Source of the DNA: Cydia pomonella
Taxonomy: Eukaryota > Arthropoda > Insecta > Lepidoptera > Tortricidae
Reading direction: 5' to 3'
DNA: 64,000 nt
NCBI RefSeq assembly: GCF_033807575.1
Contig: NC_084729.1
Coordinates: 3,844,001-3,908,000 of the forward strand
Positions within the stretch are counted from its first letter, which is position 1, and each line of letters opens with the position of its first letter. The notes below the pieces were generated by a model, which worked only from the letters and a program-made list of their open reading frames with translations, searched no databases and was not told the origin of the DNA. Of this stretch, positions 1-10,543 are shown in pieces. The position numbers were made by a program, and so were the translations under genes.

Positions 1-613
1 TATGCGCAATAATGATTATGACACAAGTTGTTATGCGTATCGAAGATATGAACTTAAACTTTTATGCAACCCAATATGGACCCCAATTGTTCGTTGGCTC
101 AAGTCCAGTCTGTTCGCGTTCGAAACACAAAAACTATTGTGTTTTACAAATAGGTAGGTGACCACTGTATCTACATACAATTTATAATCTGAAAACGCAA
201 AATCGATAAGTATCCTAATTACGTAATTAAATTAAGTTTCATTTCTCCACTACCTAAAGGTTGTCTGGAGCAACTCGTGTCGATTTAAAACACTCCCTTC
301 GATCGTGTTTTAATTTATCGCCACTCGTTTCGAATTTCCTATTTTTCGCACTTGTATCGTAATGTACTATTACTTTTACATATGGTGCTACTTTTCCGCA
401 CTAGTTCGCAAATTTGCACATTATGTAACTATGACGAAAATTTAAACGGTAATATGTACTGTACGTTGTACGATACATGTGCGAATAGGTAATTCGCACT
501 TGTATCGCAAATACCTATTATAGTTGAGTTGGGAACGAAAAGTACGCAATTAGGTATACGCAATCTTAATTGAACCATTAAAGTCGATGAGTAGTAAACC
601 ATTCCGTGTGCAG
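1..613. other. Partial intron of the DDX41 gene
   Basis: AT-rich sequence upstream of the first recognisable DDX41 exon. I see no further exon here; apart from the fold-back at 337-490 nothing is identifiable. Confidence 0.5.
337..490. repeat. Imperfect fold-back repeat (MITE-like)
   Basis: The left arm starts CCTATTTTTCGCACTTGTAT and the right arm is its approximate reverse complement ending ATGTGCGAATAGG. No coding potential. A third copy of the motif CGCACTTGTATCG follows at about 496. Confidence 0.5.
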
Positions 614-713
614 GTACCGTCGTTCCTGCTGGACATGATCGGGGAGCCCGACGTGCCGGCGCCCGACGGGCAGGGCTGCTCCTACTGCGGCGGCCTGGGG
701 CACAGGATCACAG
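614..713 (+). CDS. abs: DDX41/abstrakt helicase, penultimate coding exon
   Basis: This exon encodes the start of the C-terminal tail of DEAD-box RNA helicase DDX41 (abstrakt in flies), a nuclear protein tied to splicing and RNA quality control. It reads VPSFLLDMIGEP, then a CCHC zinc knuckle beginning with residues CSYCGGLGHRI, the DDX41 signature after the helicase core. The acceptor is the AG at 612-613 and the donor the GT at 714-715. The exon is 100 nt and ends after the first base of a codon, matching the two-base start of the exon at 3876. The helicase core lies outside the window. The polypyrimidine tract before the acceptor is weak, so the exact start is slightly less certain than the identity. 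Confidence 0.9.
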
Positions 714-740
714 GTATCATGTTGTTATTCATGTTGGTAT

Positions 741-742
<2 letters not shown>

Positions 743-785
<43 letters not shown>
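743..785. repeat. (TA)n microsatellite
   Basis: A run of TA dinucleotides ends at the left tip of the mariner relic; a matching run (1361-1392) follows its right tip, so the element probably inserted into an existing TA repeat. Confidence 0.85.
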
Positions 786-788
<3 letters not shown>

Positions 789-1357
789 GGTGGACAAATA
801 AGAATGATACACTTTGTTTTTAAATTTTAATTACATTAAGTGGAAATTTTACTAAATATTTTTTCATAAATATATTATTCAGGGTTGGCAATTGTATACG
901 GAAGATAATTTCTGCGAAATGTATACCACTAGCAGCAAGCAATTTTATCTCAAATGTTTCTGTTGTTTAAAACACATTGTTTGCTCGATTAATTTTGAAA
1001 AAAAGTGACAGTGATTGGCACCCAAATTCTCCAAATTTTGTAGCTCTTGACTTATTTCTGTGGGGCTATCTAAAATTACGTGTCTATGCTAACGAGCTGA
1101 TGAAATTTAAACAGTTAAAATCGACTATTCGACACAAAGGTACTAAGATAATGCCAAAAATGTGCGAATAGATGCTGAACATTGGGATGATAAGGGCTTA
1201 CATTTGCCTGCTGTTAGAGGTGGACATATGTCAGACATTATGTTTCGAATGAATTTGCCAACCCTGAAGAATATATTTTTAAAACAATACCTAATAATTT
1301 TTGAACTTAATACAGTTAAAATTTAAAAACAAAATGTATACTTCTTATTTGGCCACC

Positions 1358-1360
<3 letters not shown>
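786..1360 (+). mobile_element. Tc1/mariner-type element with broken transposase
   Basis: The element has inverted ends starting CAGGGTGGACAAATAAG and ending CTTATTTGGCCACCCTG, with an arm similarity of about 115 bp and TA on both sides. Frame 977-1171 keeps the C-terminal part of a mariner-family transposase: a DWHPNSPNFVALDLFLWGYL stretch like the usual SPDLxPxDFFLWG motif containing the last catalytic acidic residue, then a KxxVYANE-like segment. An RGGH-like motif follows out of frame near 1217. The N-terminal half and the first catalytic residues are absent, so it cannot be active. It lies in the last DDX41 intron. Confidence 0.75.
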
Positions 1361-1398
<38 letters not shown>

Positions 1399-1419
1399 AT
1401 AAGGACATTCTTACACAGA

Positions 1420-1650
1420 AAGCTCACAAGGCAACCTCAAAATTTGGTAGAGAATGGCATGGCATTAACCTTTTGACCGCCAAAGACGTCATATGACGCG
1501 CGCGGCTACAGCCCAATATCAACCTTCATGCGTACCGACAAGGTTCACGATTACGTGCCGCGTACGATAGGCGTGGCGTTCAAAAGGTTAAGTTCGCCTT
1601 TTATATATTAAGTTTTCCTTTTGCAATAAAGTTTAAATAAATATACACCG
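1420..1650 (+). mobile_element. 3' end of a non-LTR retrotransposon, split by a MITE
   Basis: The flanks read TAGAGAATGGCATGGCATTAA and GTTCGCCTTTTATATATTAAG, then AATAAAG. The same tail occurs uninterrupted at 40868-40970. Only the 3' untranslated part remains. Confidence 0.6.
1469..1587. mobile_element. 119-bp MITE with TTAA target duplication
   Basis: Inverted ends CCTTTTGACCGCC and GGCGTTCAAAAGG are flanked directly by TTAA at 1465-1468 and 1588-1591. TTAA duplication is typical of piggyBac-type integration; the class is inferred from that only. It sits in a retrotransposon 3' end whose empty copy has a single TTAA (about 40912). Confidence 0.75.
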
Positions 1651-2457
1651 TGGGCTGATAAAACCCGACGGATTTTAAAGGTGTATTCTTGACCGCATTT
1701 AGAGACTAAAATGTCACAGAATGTTTTCTGAAATCGGTCTTGTATTAGAGATAGACAATTTTTGTAAAAAATTGTTTCTGTAATAACCAGTGATCGGAAC
1801 TATGGGAGTAAAACTTTAACAAAACTTGTTCAGCGGACATAAAATAGTGCATACAGCCCTAAAAATATTCATGTCCATAGGGATAGGAATAGTATAGTAC
1901 TTACAGCCATAAAAATATTTACATTCATTGTCCTCTGTAGCTATTTGTATGCCATGTGGCGTAGCATAGATACTTTATTATAAATTTAAGACCTACTATT
2001 GTACATACCTATGTTTAACAAATAAATAATTTGGAATTTGGAATTAGATATTCGAATATTTTTAAGGCTATATGCACTCTTTTTACGTCCGCTTCATAAG
2101 TTTTGTTAAAGTTTTACTCCCATAGTTCCTATCACTGGTAATAACTTGGTGAAAAACTCCTTTTGGCTGCGACGCTGTTACTATGTGACTTGGTCTAGAC
2201 ATACCTATTGGCAGACAAAGTTTTATAAGAAACTCGCAGTTTATAGTGTAAATAAAAAAAAGATACTTATTCGTTGTAACTAATTTTTTTTTCGCCAAGA
2301 TGTAAGAAGAAATAACGTATGAAGAAAAAGAAAAAAAAAATTGTCTGAAAAAATTTTTTTTTTGTTGAATTATCCCAAAACTTGTATAACATTTTTTGCT
2401 CCTCATGACCTCAGGAATGCGTGGTTATAATCTGTCGGGTTTTACCAGCCCACGGTG
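1646..2457. mobile_element. Non-autonomous element with CACCGTGGGC ends
   Basis: Ends CACCGTGGGCTGAT and the inverse GCCCACGGTG are flanked by TA. Inner arms (about 1775-1875 and 2050-2150) are also inverted copies of each other. Between them lies a retrotransposon tail containing AATAAATAAT near 2025. A related head is seen at 15843. No protein remains. Confidence 0.65.
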
Positions 2458-2537
2458 TATAATCTCCGGCAAGTGGTTTAGGTCTGATATAGGTACTATC
2501 GTTTCGTTAATCATAATAACTAATCGTTATTAGAAGT

Positions 2538-2669
2538 AGACCAAGACAAGTCTGCAACGATTTTGATAGCACACGCAGTGCAAGTGTTTTATACGACATA
2601 ATTTCATAAAAGTTTGATGTATAAAATGTGCATGTGCTATTAAAAATCGTTGCAGACTTGTCTTGGTCT
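2538..2669. mobile_element. Fold-back MITE of the AGACCAAG family
   Basis: Inverted arms begin AGACCAAGACAAGTCTGCAA and enclose about 60 bp. Relatives lie at 12574-13047, 43191-43692 and about 63374-63505, the first two interrupted by other insertions. Confidence 0.7.
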
Positions 2670-2699
2670 GATTCTACCCGCATATGTAAGTAAAAATTA

Positions 2700-3326
2700 A
2701 TCTAGTTTCACCGCCATAACGTCCAAAATAACAGATAAATGAGATAAAAACTAATCGATTAACATACCTACAGAAAAATTATGAATAGGTCCGGACAAAA
2801 AATTACGGTACAAATGAGTATTTTTGTGCGATTCTGACTAATCAAACACATCTCTGGAAACGGTTCAGTTGAAAATAAAATTTCGACATCCGAACTGCAA
2901 AAAAATTTGTAACGAAAACAAGAGGTGAATTTAAATTTTTGACCGATAGTGTATGCGGATGATTAAAGTCAGGTCAAGTAGGCATATTACAAGGCGCTTA
3001 TGAACTTAAATAAAGCTCGCCGGCTCTAACCCTACACCTCTGGACCCGAGAAGATTTAAAACCCCCTCTATTGTAAGAGGGTATCCCAATATGGGATCGG
3101 CAAGAAACTCGGCGGAACACATCTTTTCAAAACATTAAATTATCATGTTATAAAAATATGAAATTTAAAAAATTATAATATAACATACAGTAGGTAATTT
3201 CTTATAAAATTGGATGCACTAGATTGCTAATGCAGGACGTTATCATTGCCAAATATCCCTGATACAATCGCTTATTTAATAGTATGCTCGCGAGATGCCA
3301 CTAATATGTTTGTTTCAAGGCCAATT
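2700..3326. other. DDX41 intron sequence without identifiable features
   Basis: AT-rich, no exon, repeat arm or open frame that I can support. Confidence 0.4.
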
Positions 3327-3330
3327 CTAA

Positions 3331-3807
3331 CACATTCAATGCCAGAAACCCGACTATCGGGCATTTTATGATTTCGCGCCCAGGCCGCACTACCCGATAG
3401 TCGGGATCTTGGTACTATAGCTATACATGCCTAAAGGCCACGCCGGAGGACCCGATATCGGGTACTGGTTTTGACGAACAGGGTTGTCGCTAACATAATA
3501 TTGGTACGCGTTCAATTTTCCATTTGAATTGTCTCTAATAATTAGATATTGATGTGTATTATTTCTATCAGATTCCGGAGATAGACGTTGGCCTAACTTT
3601 CCGGTATAACGTAATAAGTGAGCAATCCAACATAATAACAAATGTTTTTTAGCGCAACGCGCAACCCTATGGTGTACCCGACTGTCGGGTTCTTGGCGTG
3701 TAGTGTCGATTCGTTCGATAAGTGTGCAACTGTACCCGAGTATCGGGTCGTAATTATTTTTGCGGCCTGGCGCTGATGTTTTGTTTGGCTGGGTGGCAAT
3801 GAATGTG
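3331..3807. mobile_element. 477-bp CTAA-flanked element with five CCCG-CGGG palindromes
   Basis: Ends CACATTCAATGCC and GGCAATGAATGTG are bounded by CTAA at 3327-3330 and 3808-3811. The ends match the 146-bp TTAA MITE at 23210-23355 (CACATTCACTGCC). Five palindromes of the form CCCGA-TCGGG lie at 3349-3361, 3393-3405, 3451-3462, 3677-3689 and 3735-3747, clustered toward the two ends. They could be binding sites for the mobilising transposase. Located just before the last DDX41 exon. Confidence 0.75.
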
Positions 3808-3875
3808 CTAAAAAAGTGAACTAAGTAAAGGAACGTTTATTGTTCATATTCTAACTCTATTTCATCTTATCACAG

Positions 3876-3964
3876 AATGTCCAAAACTGGAGGCGGTGCA
3901 GAACAAGCAGGCGTCCAACATCGGGCGGCGGGACTACCTCGCCAACACGGCTGCCGACTACTAG
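3876..3964 (+). CDS. abs: DDX41/abstrakt helicase, last coding exon
   Basis: After acceptor AG at 3874-3875 the frame completes the E of ITEC and continues CPKLEAVQNKQASNIGRRDY, ending LANTAADY and a TAG stop at 3962-3964. This is the conserved C terminus of DDX41: the last zinc-knuckle cysteine, the KLEAxQ segment and the IGRRDYLA motif. The exon has 2 + 29 codons, in phase with the exon ending at 713. The tail after Y is short, as in other DDX41 proteins. The intron between the two exons (714-3875) holds at least four mobile elements. The 3' untranslated region contains a fold-back MITE. Confidence 0.93.
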
Positions 3965-4005
3965 TGGTTTTATTTATTTGGGCCGTTTATTGTGGTTATT
4001 AGGCA

Positions 4006-4164
4006 GTCCACACAGAACGAGACGCCTCGCCAGGAAAATGCCGCGCGAAAAAGCTCGGTCGGTGGAGTCATGCCGGGCCCGAGGTAATGCGGCCACTGCA
4101 CGTTAACTCAGACAGAGCCGCTTCGCGCGGCGTTTCTTTGCGAGGCGGCTCATACTGCGTGGAC
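4006..4164. mobile_element. Fold-back MITE (GTCCACACAG family) in the DDX41 3' UTR
   Basis: Ends GTCCACACAGAACGAG and CTGCGTGGAC form an inverted repeat around a GC-rich core. Two relatives are at 5507-5657 and 34422-34591. It begins 41 bp after the DDX41 stop codon and before the first AATAAA, so it should be transcribed in the mRNA. Confidence 0.65.
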
Positions 4165-4296
4165 CCCATATTCCCATAACTTATTGCTGGCAAAATATAA
4201 TTTGTATCGATCTCTCGAACATCTTGTATGGCTAATCATCGGTTATATTTTTTTCAAATTTACCAAAACTGTTTCACCTGTATGCTAGATACTAAA

Positions 4297-4450
4297 AATA
4301 AAAGTTCTATTGGTCAATTTAGTAGCCAATCATCTTGTTTTTGTTTCAATGTATACTATTGAAAAATTGGTTCGACAAATTGGGTCCCTTTTATTAGACT
4401 TATGACATCATTCTCGAACGAGAATTATAATCTTAAGATAATGTAATAAA
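4297..4450 (+). terminator. Candidate DDX41 polyadenylation signals
   Basis: AATAAA occurs at 4297-4302 and again at 4445-4450, 333 and 481 bp after the stop codon. Which is used cannot be told. Confidence 0.5.
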
Positions 4451-4512
4451 ATATTTAAGAATTAAATGTGTAAGTTTTGTTTATTGCGTTTTTATTGATG
4501 TTAATTTTCCTT

Positions 4513-4619
4513 AATTTTTATCACTTGTCACTCTGCCCTTCACTTTCGCGCTTACATATTTGTTAGAGCGTGACAGGCATGGTGACAAATGATAAAGAGC
4601 CGACCATCTTAGCCCTACA
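4513..4619. mobile_element. Short MITE copy (AGCCCTAC family)
   Basis: Contains GCGTGACAGGCATGGTGACA followed by GATAAAGAGCCGACCATCTT and AGCCCTAC. Other copies: 9433-9551, two in tandem at 15886-16136, and inverted at 33877-34002. Confidence 0.6.
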
Positions 4620-4738
4620 GGCTATGTAAATATTTAAATACCGTAAAATGTGCCTTACTTTGCTCCCACTGGGTAAATGTGCTCCAAAAGTTTTTAATAT
4701 AAAAAGAAACTTGAGTAGGTACAGGAATATTGGTAAAA

Positions 4739-4979
4739 TACCGTAAAACCACCCAACTATAGTCCAAAGCTCACAACTATGGTCCACAAATAAACTCAAT
4801 TTTTCTCGTTCAAGTGTGTATTTTACTATATTTTTGTAGTTCTAAGGCAAAGTATGTTTATAAATGGAAGGTAAAACTAGGAGTAAACCACAAGGAACAT
4901 TGGTATAAATACTTAATTTGCTTTTGAACTTGTGGACCATAGTTGCAGTATTGGACTATAGTTGGGTGGTTTTACGGTA
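4739..4979. mobile_element. 241-bp MITE with TACCGTAAAACC ends
   Basis: Inverted ends of about 28 bp begin TACCGTAAAACCACCCAACT. Interior is AT-rich without coding potential. Confidence 0.7.
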
Positions 4980-5506
4980 CTGATTTTCTTTAACAAACAA
5001 GATGCAAAATTTATATTATTTATTGACTAGGAATCAAAATTAAATCTGCGATGAGAAATTAATTAAAATAATTAATTATTTAATAATTCTGGAGTCATGT
5101 CCAAATTGCGAGCAATGACGCTATTCTGTCCGATCTCTGTTCAAGTGTTACAACATGAAAAAAATGATGGTTAAATTGGCATATATATCAAGTATATCAA
5201 CATACCCATCACAATATAATATTAAAAATTAAATAAAATTTCGAATTCTGGAGCAAAGTAGGCACATGTTACAGTAATTATTTAATGTCTCTGTTCATAA
5301 ATTTCACTTCTAGGTAACAGGTATTTAAGTAAATGTAACCATATGGTGAAATAAAACACACGTGTCATAGTAAAACCATTTAACAGTACATATTCCTCGA
5401 TTCTATAATTAAGAAAAGCAACTACATTTACATAGAGTGCCTCAATACATAAACTAATAATATACAGTAATAAAACAGCATTCGTCGAAACGAATTTAAA
5501 TAGGCG
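4980..5506. other. AT-rich intergenic stretch
   Basis: Nothing identifiable between the two flanking MITEs. Confidence 0.4.
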
Positions 5507-5657
5507 GATCCACACAGAGTGAGAAAAGGCGCGAGGCAATTTCCTCGCGCACAAAACGGCCAGTGTAGACGTGCCTCGGCCGAGTTGGCGCGCGCGTTTT
5601 CCTCCCGAGGCATGTCTAGACTGTCCGTTTTGTCGTATGCTCGCTCTGTGTGGACAC
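5507..5657. mobile_element. Fold-back MITE (GTCCACACAG family)
   Basis: Arms GGATCCACACAGAGTGAG and CGCTCTGTGTGGAC surround a GC-rich palindromic core. Same family as 4006-4164 and 34422-34591. Confidence 0.7.
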
Positions 5658-6337
5658 GCCTAATGGCTTGCTAATGTTGCATTGTGGCACGTGACAGACG
5701 TATGCGACAGTTTTTACACATTATTGTATTAAAAAGAATACTTAATAGCGTTATACAATATACTTGAAATTTTCTCTACATATCAACAATTATAGAGTTG
5801 TGTGCTAACCGAGAGAAAACCCTCATAATTAGCTTGAAAAAAAAAAACCACGTCAAGGTTTTTGATTTGTTTATTGCATGACCATTTGCGGGGTAATCCG
5901 AAAAAGTTGCCAATTAAAGATTTTTAATTCTTGCCGTAAAGTTGCGTTCAAACTGTAAAAACCTAAAAGGAAGTAAAAACCTTTTTCACGATTAAATCAT
6001 TTTTAAGCTAATAATATGGTGCTTTCTAGCGAAAGCATACATATATGTATATGTTTGTGGCATGCCACAATGCGGCATGTTACAAGCCTTATACATAATT
6101 TACCGGCGTAACCGATTTGATTAAACATTACTTGGTAAAATTCTATAATTATCTTAGATAGGTAAATAATGAAACGATATCCGGCAATGTACATTTAAAT
6201 ACGACATGAGTTAACGAAATTTTTATGGACTTAAGATTTGACTAAAAAAAATACAAGATCATGTCCATCTCTGCACCATATTCAGTAACAAAGTGTGGAA
6301 TTTCACGTTGTTTTCATATGAATTTGACGTTAAGGGT
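5658..6337. other. AT-rich intergenic stretch
   Basis: No gene or clear repeat seen. Confidence 0.4.
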
Positions 6338-6473
6338 TGATTTAGACGGTAAGCGAAATCGTATGCGATTTTAGTTACATTACGGACTATCAGGTTACAC
6401 CTAATTCGGCCGACCGATCGAATACCGCAATGTAATGAAACTCGCATGCGAGTTCTTGCGCCGTCTAAATAAG
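6338..6473. mobile_element. Fold-back MITE (TTTAGACGG ends)
   Basis: Inverted arms TTTAGACGG and CCGTCTAAA, with further matching inner segments including ATGCGA / TCGCAT and TTACATTACGG / CCGCAATGTAA. Confidence 0.65.
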
Positions 6474-6974
6474 TCCTAAGTCAATATCTGAGTTGAGTTA
6501 GCTTTGTATGACTGTTTATATTTTTTTTAAATCAAATCTAAATCCCATACTGTGAAGTGTACAAATCTTATTGTTAATCTGTATTCTTAATTTATTTCAA
6601 ATGACTCTTCTCTCTACTTATTAAGAGTAAAAGAGAAACACAAGTTTCGTTTGAACATATGTTATTTATAGAATCAAGTTTAGTAATAAAAATACATAAC
6701 TATGTATTCGTTTCGTGAGTTTTGACATGCCGTTCTTCTCTCGTCCAGAAACAACGAAATAGATAATTGTGCTTATTTTTTTTATTACTAAACCAGATTT
6801 GACTTAAAAATATGAAAAACACCAAACATATATATCCGCGTATAACTATATAGAAGTGAATAAACAATATTGTGACAAACAAGTACACGGCTCTGAGCGG
6901 TTGCAAGTGAGCTTACAAGTACGCTTCAAAATAAACGTGTCTTTTCAATGTACTAGAAAGACATTTAAACTTGA
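6474..6974. other. AT-rich intergenic stretch
   Basis: No supported feature. Confidence 0.4.
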
Positions 6975-7150
6975 CCTCTTTGACGCCAATGACGGATATA
7001 TCCGCACCGTAGGTCCAACGCCGAAGGCGGATTAATCCGTCACAAACCACAGAGCAAGACCTACGAGCATATGCATAAAGTTCAATTTCAGTTTTGACGC
7101 TTCGGTGACGTGGCGTCCGAGTGACAGCTTTTGTGTTTGACACGGCGTCG
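6975..7150. mobile_element. Interspersed element, copy 1 of a pair
   Basis: Matches 10711-10872 along its length, including TGACGGATATATCCGCACCG and GGCGGATTAATCCGTCAC, which are themselves small palindromes. Confidence 0.6.
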
Positions 7151-7481
7151 GCGGCGTAGTCATTTCTATGGACTAATTATGTCTGATGCAAAATAAAATT
7201 GAATTGAATTCAAAAAGTTCATGTAATGAAAACATTTTCTACTAAGTTCACTTCTAACAAGTTATTTTATAAACATTTACAACGCGTTTTAATATAAATA
7301 ATAAAATGTCGATATTTGTTTCCGTTCTACATTTTCTTATAGGGATTCCTTACATAATTATACATACTTGTTGTGTAGCCAACGTCAAACCTAATGTCCA
7401 ATGAAATGTACGAACTGATATAATAATTATTTTTAAAAATATATACGGACAAATATGATCCATAATTACCAACAAACAATA
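7151..7481. other. AT-rich intergenic stretch
   Basis: No supported feature. Confidence 0.35.
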
Positions 7482-7956
7482 GGGTTGTTTCCATCTACAA
7501 ATCTTAGGGCAGAATTGTATCCCAATAAACTCTTTTGGATTATAAGAACATGTTAAACTACTTTCAGGGGACCTGTAATGACCATATTTTTGTAAATATT
7601 GAATTTAAGATATCTTTTGGCACACGTCACGTGACCAAACTCGAAACGTCTTTGAAGATTCTGATGACGTCACAACTCTCGAATTGACACTGTTGACAGT
7701 TAGGCGATAATCAACAAATGACAAATGTCAGTTGACAGCTCGTATCTTCTACGTGTGTATGTAGTTATGTGTCAAGCCGTAAACTGTGACGTCACATAAT
7801 TTTCAAAGAGCGTTTTGGGCGCGAAAACATCCGTCAAAATATATTTTGTTAATTTAACATATTTAAAGCCGTTTTTAGTATAAAAGTCGAATTTTAGGGC
7901 CACTTTTAGTTACTATAGAACGTAATACAAGCGTTTCAAAAAATTGGAAACAACCC
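7482..7956. mobile_element. 475-bp TA-flanked MITE with GGGTTGTTTCC ends
   Basis: Ends GGGTTGTTTCC and GGAAACAACCC are flanked by TA on both sides, as in Tc1/mariner insertions. A second, right-truncated copy is at 40070-40450. No transposase remains. Confidence 0.8.
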
Positions 7957-8210
7957 TATTATGACATTTGAACTGTTTTGTGGGTGTATTCCCATTTGGC
8001 CGTGACTATGTATTTTTCTGAACATAAAAGCAGTATTTGATGATGTCTGTTCAGTTTTTCTTTAATTTATTATGTATATATTAATTAAATAACTATATTT
8101 TGACATTGGCTACACAAATCCTTGGTCTATCTTATTTCTTACGATTCAGTCCAGCCTCGATTTTTACATAACTTTAGGGCTCTTTTTTGAAGGAACATTA
8201 TCATGAAATT

Positions 8211-8345
8211 CCACTAGCGTCTCCCGAGCGTCGGCGTGTAGACAACTCTATGGCCGCTGCTCGACGCAACGTTGGCGCAACTGCGCAGCGACGCCATTTT
8301 CCATAGCGCTGACTAGACGCCGACGCTCAAGACGCTAGTTTGGGG
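8211..8345. mobile_element. Fold-back MITE (CACTAGCGTCTC family), copy 1
   Basis: Nearly the whole element folds on itself: CACTAGCGTCTCCCGAGCGT pairs with the right end. Other copies: 16758-16900, 17512-17656, 36235-36369. Confidence 0.8.
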
Positions 8346-8489
8346 TGACTCTTAAATGGTACAATATGTATATTCAGACAATGTATTTAAGATTAATTTA
8401 GAAAGACGGGTACTTTCAAAAGTGGACTTTTAAATCAATAATTAAAAATGTATTTCTTTCAGTGACATTGTTTTGTCATGAACAGAATG

Positions 8490-8826
8490 TAACCCTTTTC
8501 CAGGCCGCACCAATTTTCAAGGTTTTCCCAAATTATCCAAAGATGTGACGTTTTCAGACAAAAGGTGTCAGTTGTCGATAAGGTTGATTTCAAATTGAAG
8601 CTATATAGAAATAGCGCCTTATTGACTACCGACAATAAGTACCCTTTTGGTTGAAAATGGCGCATATATACCAATTAATCCAGCTTTGATAATATATTTA
8701 GTGACGAAGTCACATTCCCCGAAATGGCATCTAATTTGAACCTTAAATCGGAATACTAAAGTTGAAATTCTATTGGCGCGTATGTGGTCATCTTTGTGGC
8801 TACAATCTTTTGGACTACAGGCCGCG
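8490..8826. mobile_element. Degraded MITE related to the TTAA element at 41690
   Basis: Starts TAACCCTTTTCCAGGCCGCA and ends in CAGGCCGCG; the interior matches segments of 41690-41891. Longer than that copy. Confidence 0.5.
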
Positions 8827-8836
8827 TAACCAAGGT

Positions 8837-8970
8837 TACAATCGTTAACGCTCCGTAGCGTAGCGTAGTCACCTCTCTCTATCACTCTTCCATATTAGTG
8901 CGACTGTGATAGCTGCGTTTCGTTCGCCACGGAGCGTGAACGATATGCAAGTTGGCTACGCGGGCAGTAG
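8837..8970. mobile_element. Fold-back MITE (GTTAACGCTCCGTAGCG family), copy 1
   Basis: Arms CGTTAACGCTCCGTAGCG and CGCCACGGAGCGTGAACG flank a TCTCTATCACTCTTCCATAT core. Copies: 17143-17287, 42463-42608; a tandemly amplified relative is at 25950-26285. Confidence 0.7.
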
Positions 8971-9029
8971 GGCCTCCAAGGGCGTAGCCAGGGCGTATCG
9001 ACTAGGGCATCGATTATAAAGGCCCTTTT

Positions 9030-9112
9030 TAATACCACGATGGTGGCAAACATACGGCCCGCCTGATGGTAAGCAGTCACCGCAGCCTATGGACGCCTGC
9101 AGGCCCTACTGT
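9030..9112 (-). mobile_element. 3' fragment of a non-LTR retrotransposon
   Basis: Minus-strand copy of the tail also seen at 30550-30755 and 32690-32835 (ACCATCAGGCGGGCCGTATG, then TTTGCCACC and an A-rich end). Confidence 0.65.
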
Positions 9113-9432
9113 ATTTTAGATATTATAGTTGTATTTAAGAGCCCTCTATCCCAATGACTAGTTTCTAGGTGCATTGTATTTACACGCTTCTTTAGCCATT
9201 TCGTAACGTTTTCTTCCTAATTATGTTTAATTATTGAAATCTACTCGATATTTACATAATGATATAATCAGTATAATCACAGACCATAGATTGAACTAGA
9301 TACCGCACCTCAATGTTATGACAACCAAATGTGATGGTTTTTGCACACCTAATCCGTTTTATAAATCAGATACTAAAATGATAAAACAATTGGTCAAAAC
9401 AAAATGTAATTCGGTATCGTGTTCTGCGGTGG

Positions 9433-9551
9433 CAACAATGGTTAAATTTTTATCACCTGCCACTATGCCCGTCACTTTCGCGCTTATATACTTGTTAGAA
9501 CGTGACAGGCATGCTGACTAATGATAAAAGCCGAACATCTTAGCCCTACTG
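9433..9551. mobile_element. Short MITE copy (AGCCCTAC family)
   Basis: Contains AACGTGACAGGCATGCTGAC and ends AGCCCTACTG. Immediately right, 9552-9675 is a weak fold-back with GGAAAAAGTAGAA arms. Confidence 0.55.
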
Positions 9552-9762
9552 ATTAGGAAAAAGTAGAACATTTTTTGTCGCGAAATTTTTTTAGCCTTTT
9601 TATGGAGGGTTAGCCGACTTGGACAACCTGGCCCATTCGCATAAAAAAAAATTCTTCTACTTTTTCCTTATAAGAACACGATACAGAATATGCCCTAATC
9701 CTTACTATTTTGTACTATTGTAACTATCACGTAGTACAAAATCAGACATATTAGGTAGTATA

Positions 9763-10466
9763 CAGGGTGTAATCGTTAAGTGTGGCCAGGCCATAATTCC
9801 GTAAATATAACAGATATCAGAAAACTTCCAACTGATATCGAAAGTGCGTTACCCAATGAGTAAATTTACATTCATAACTTTTTTTTAATAAAAGCAGAAA
9901 TATCCCAAATATAAACTTCAAACCCTTCCATACATTTAGTAGGTAAGCCGTTCATTCAAATACTAGTTTATACGGCCGAGGCATTTCACCGTTATCAAAT
10001 GATTCATGAATTTTCTTATGTTAACCACTTACTCCATATCAATTAATTATCATTTCTTCATCATTTAGAAACAGTTAGGAGGGCCCGTGTATGTATCGCA
10101 CAAGAAGGACGTCACATCGAGCAACTGTTGTAAATAAAATAATTATTCATTTCAAAATAAATGTTAGAGTAATTATTTCATAAGTGGTAGTTTTATTATT
10201 TTATTACAATGTATTCGTACAAATAACGAATCTCAAACAGTTTTACCTCTTATGACACCCGACATTCTTTGAGGCTGTAAGTCGTCATACTAAATGTATG
10301 GGAGTGTTTTAACTTAGTATTTTTAATATTACTTCATCTATTCAAAAAAAGTTTTTAATGTAATTTTACTCATTGGGTAACGCACTTTCGATATCAGTTG
10401 GAAGTTTTCTGGTATCTGTTATATTTACGGAATTATGGCCTGGCCACACTTAACGATTACACCCTG
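9763..10466. mobile_element. 704-bp element with TIRs over 100 bp
   Basis: Left end CAGGGTGTAATCGTTAAGTG continues through ATATAACAGATATCAG and CGAAAGTGCGTTACCCAATG, and the whole stretch recurs inverted at the right end. TATA flanks suggest TA target duplication. The interior has no transposase. Confidence 0.8.
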
Positions 10467-10543
10467 TATATTAGACAATCGAGCTGTATTTATAATATCT
10501 AGGGTATGAAAACTGGGCTTACAATGACGTTACGAGAGCTATA

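Noticed and set aside
587..823. 78-codon frame taken as a whole gene
   Set aside because: Only 614-713 is coding; the start lies in intron and the end runs through a TA repeat.
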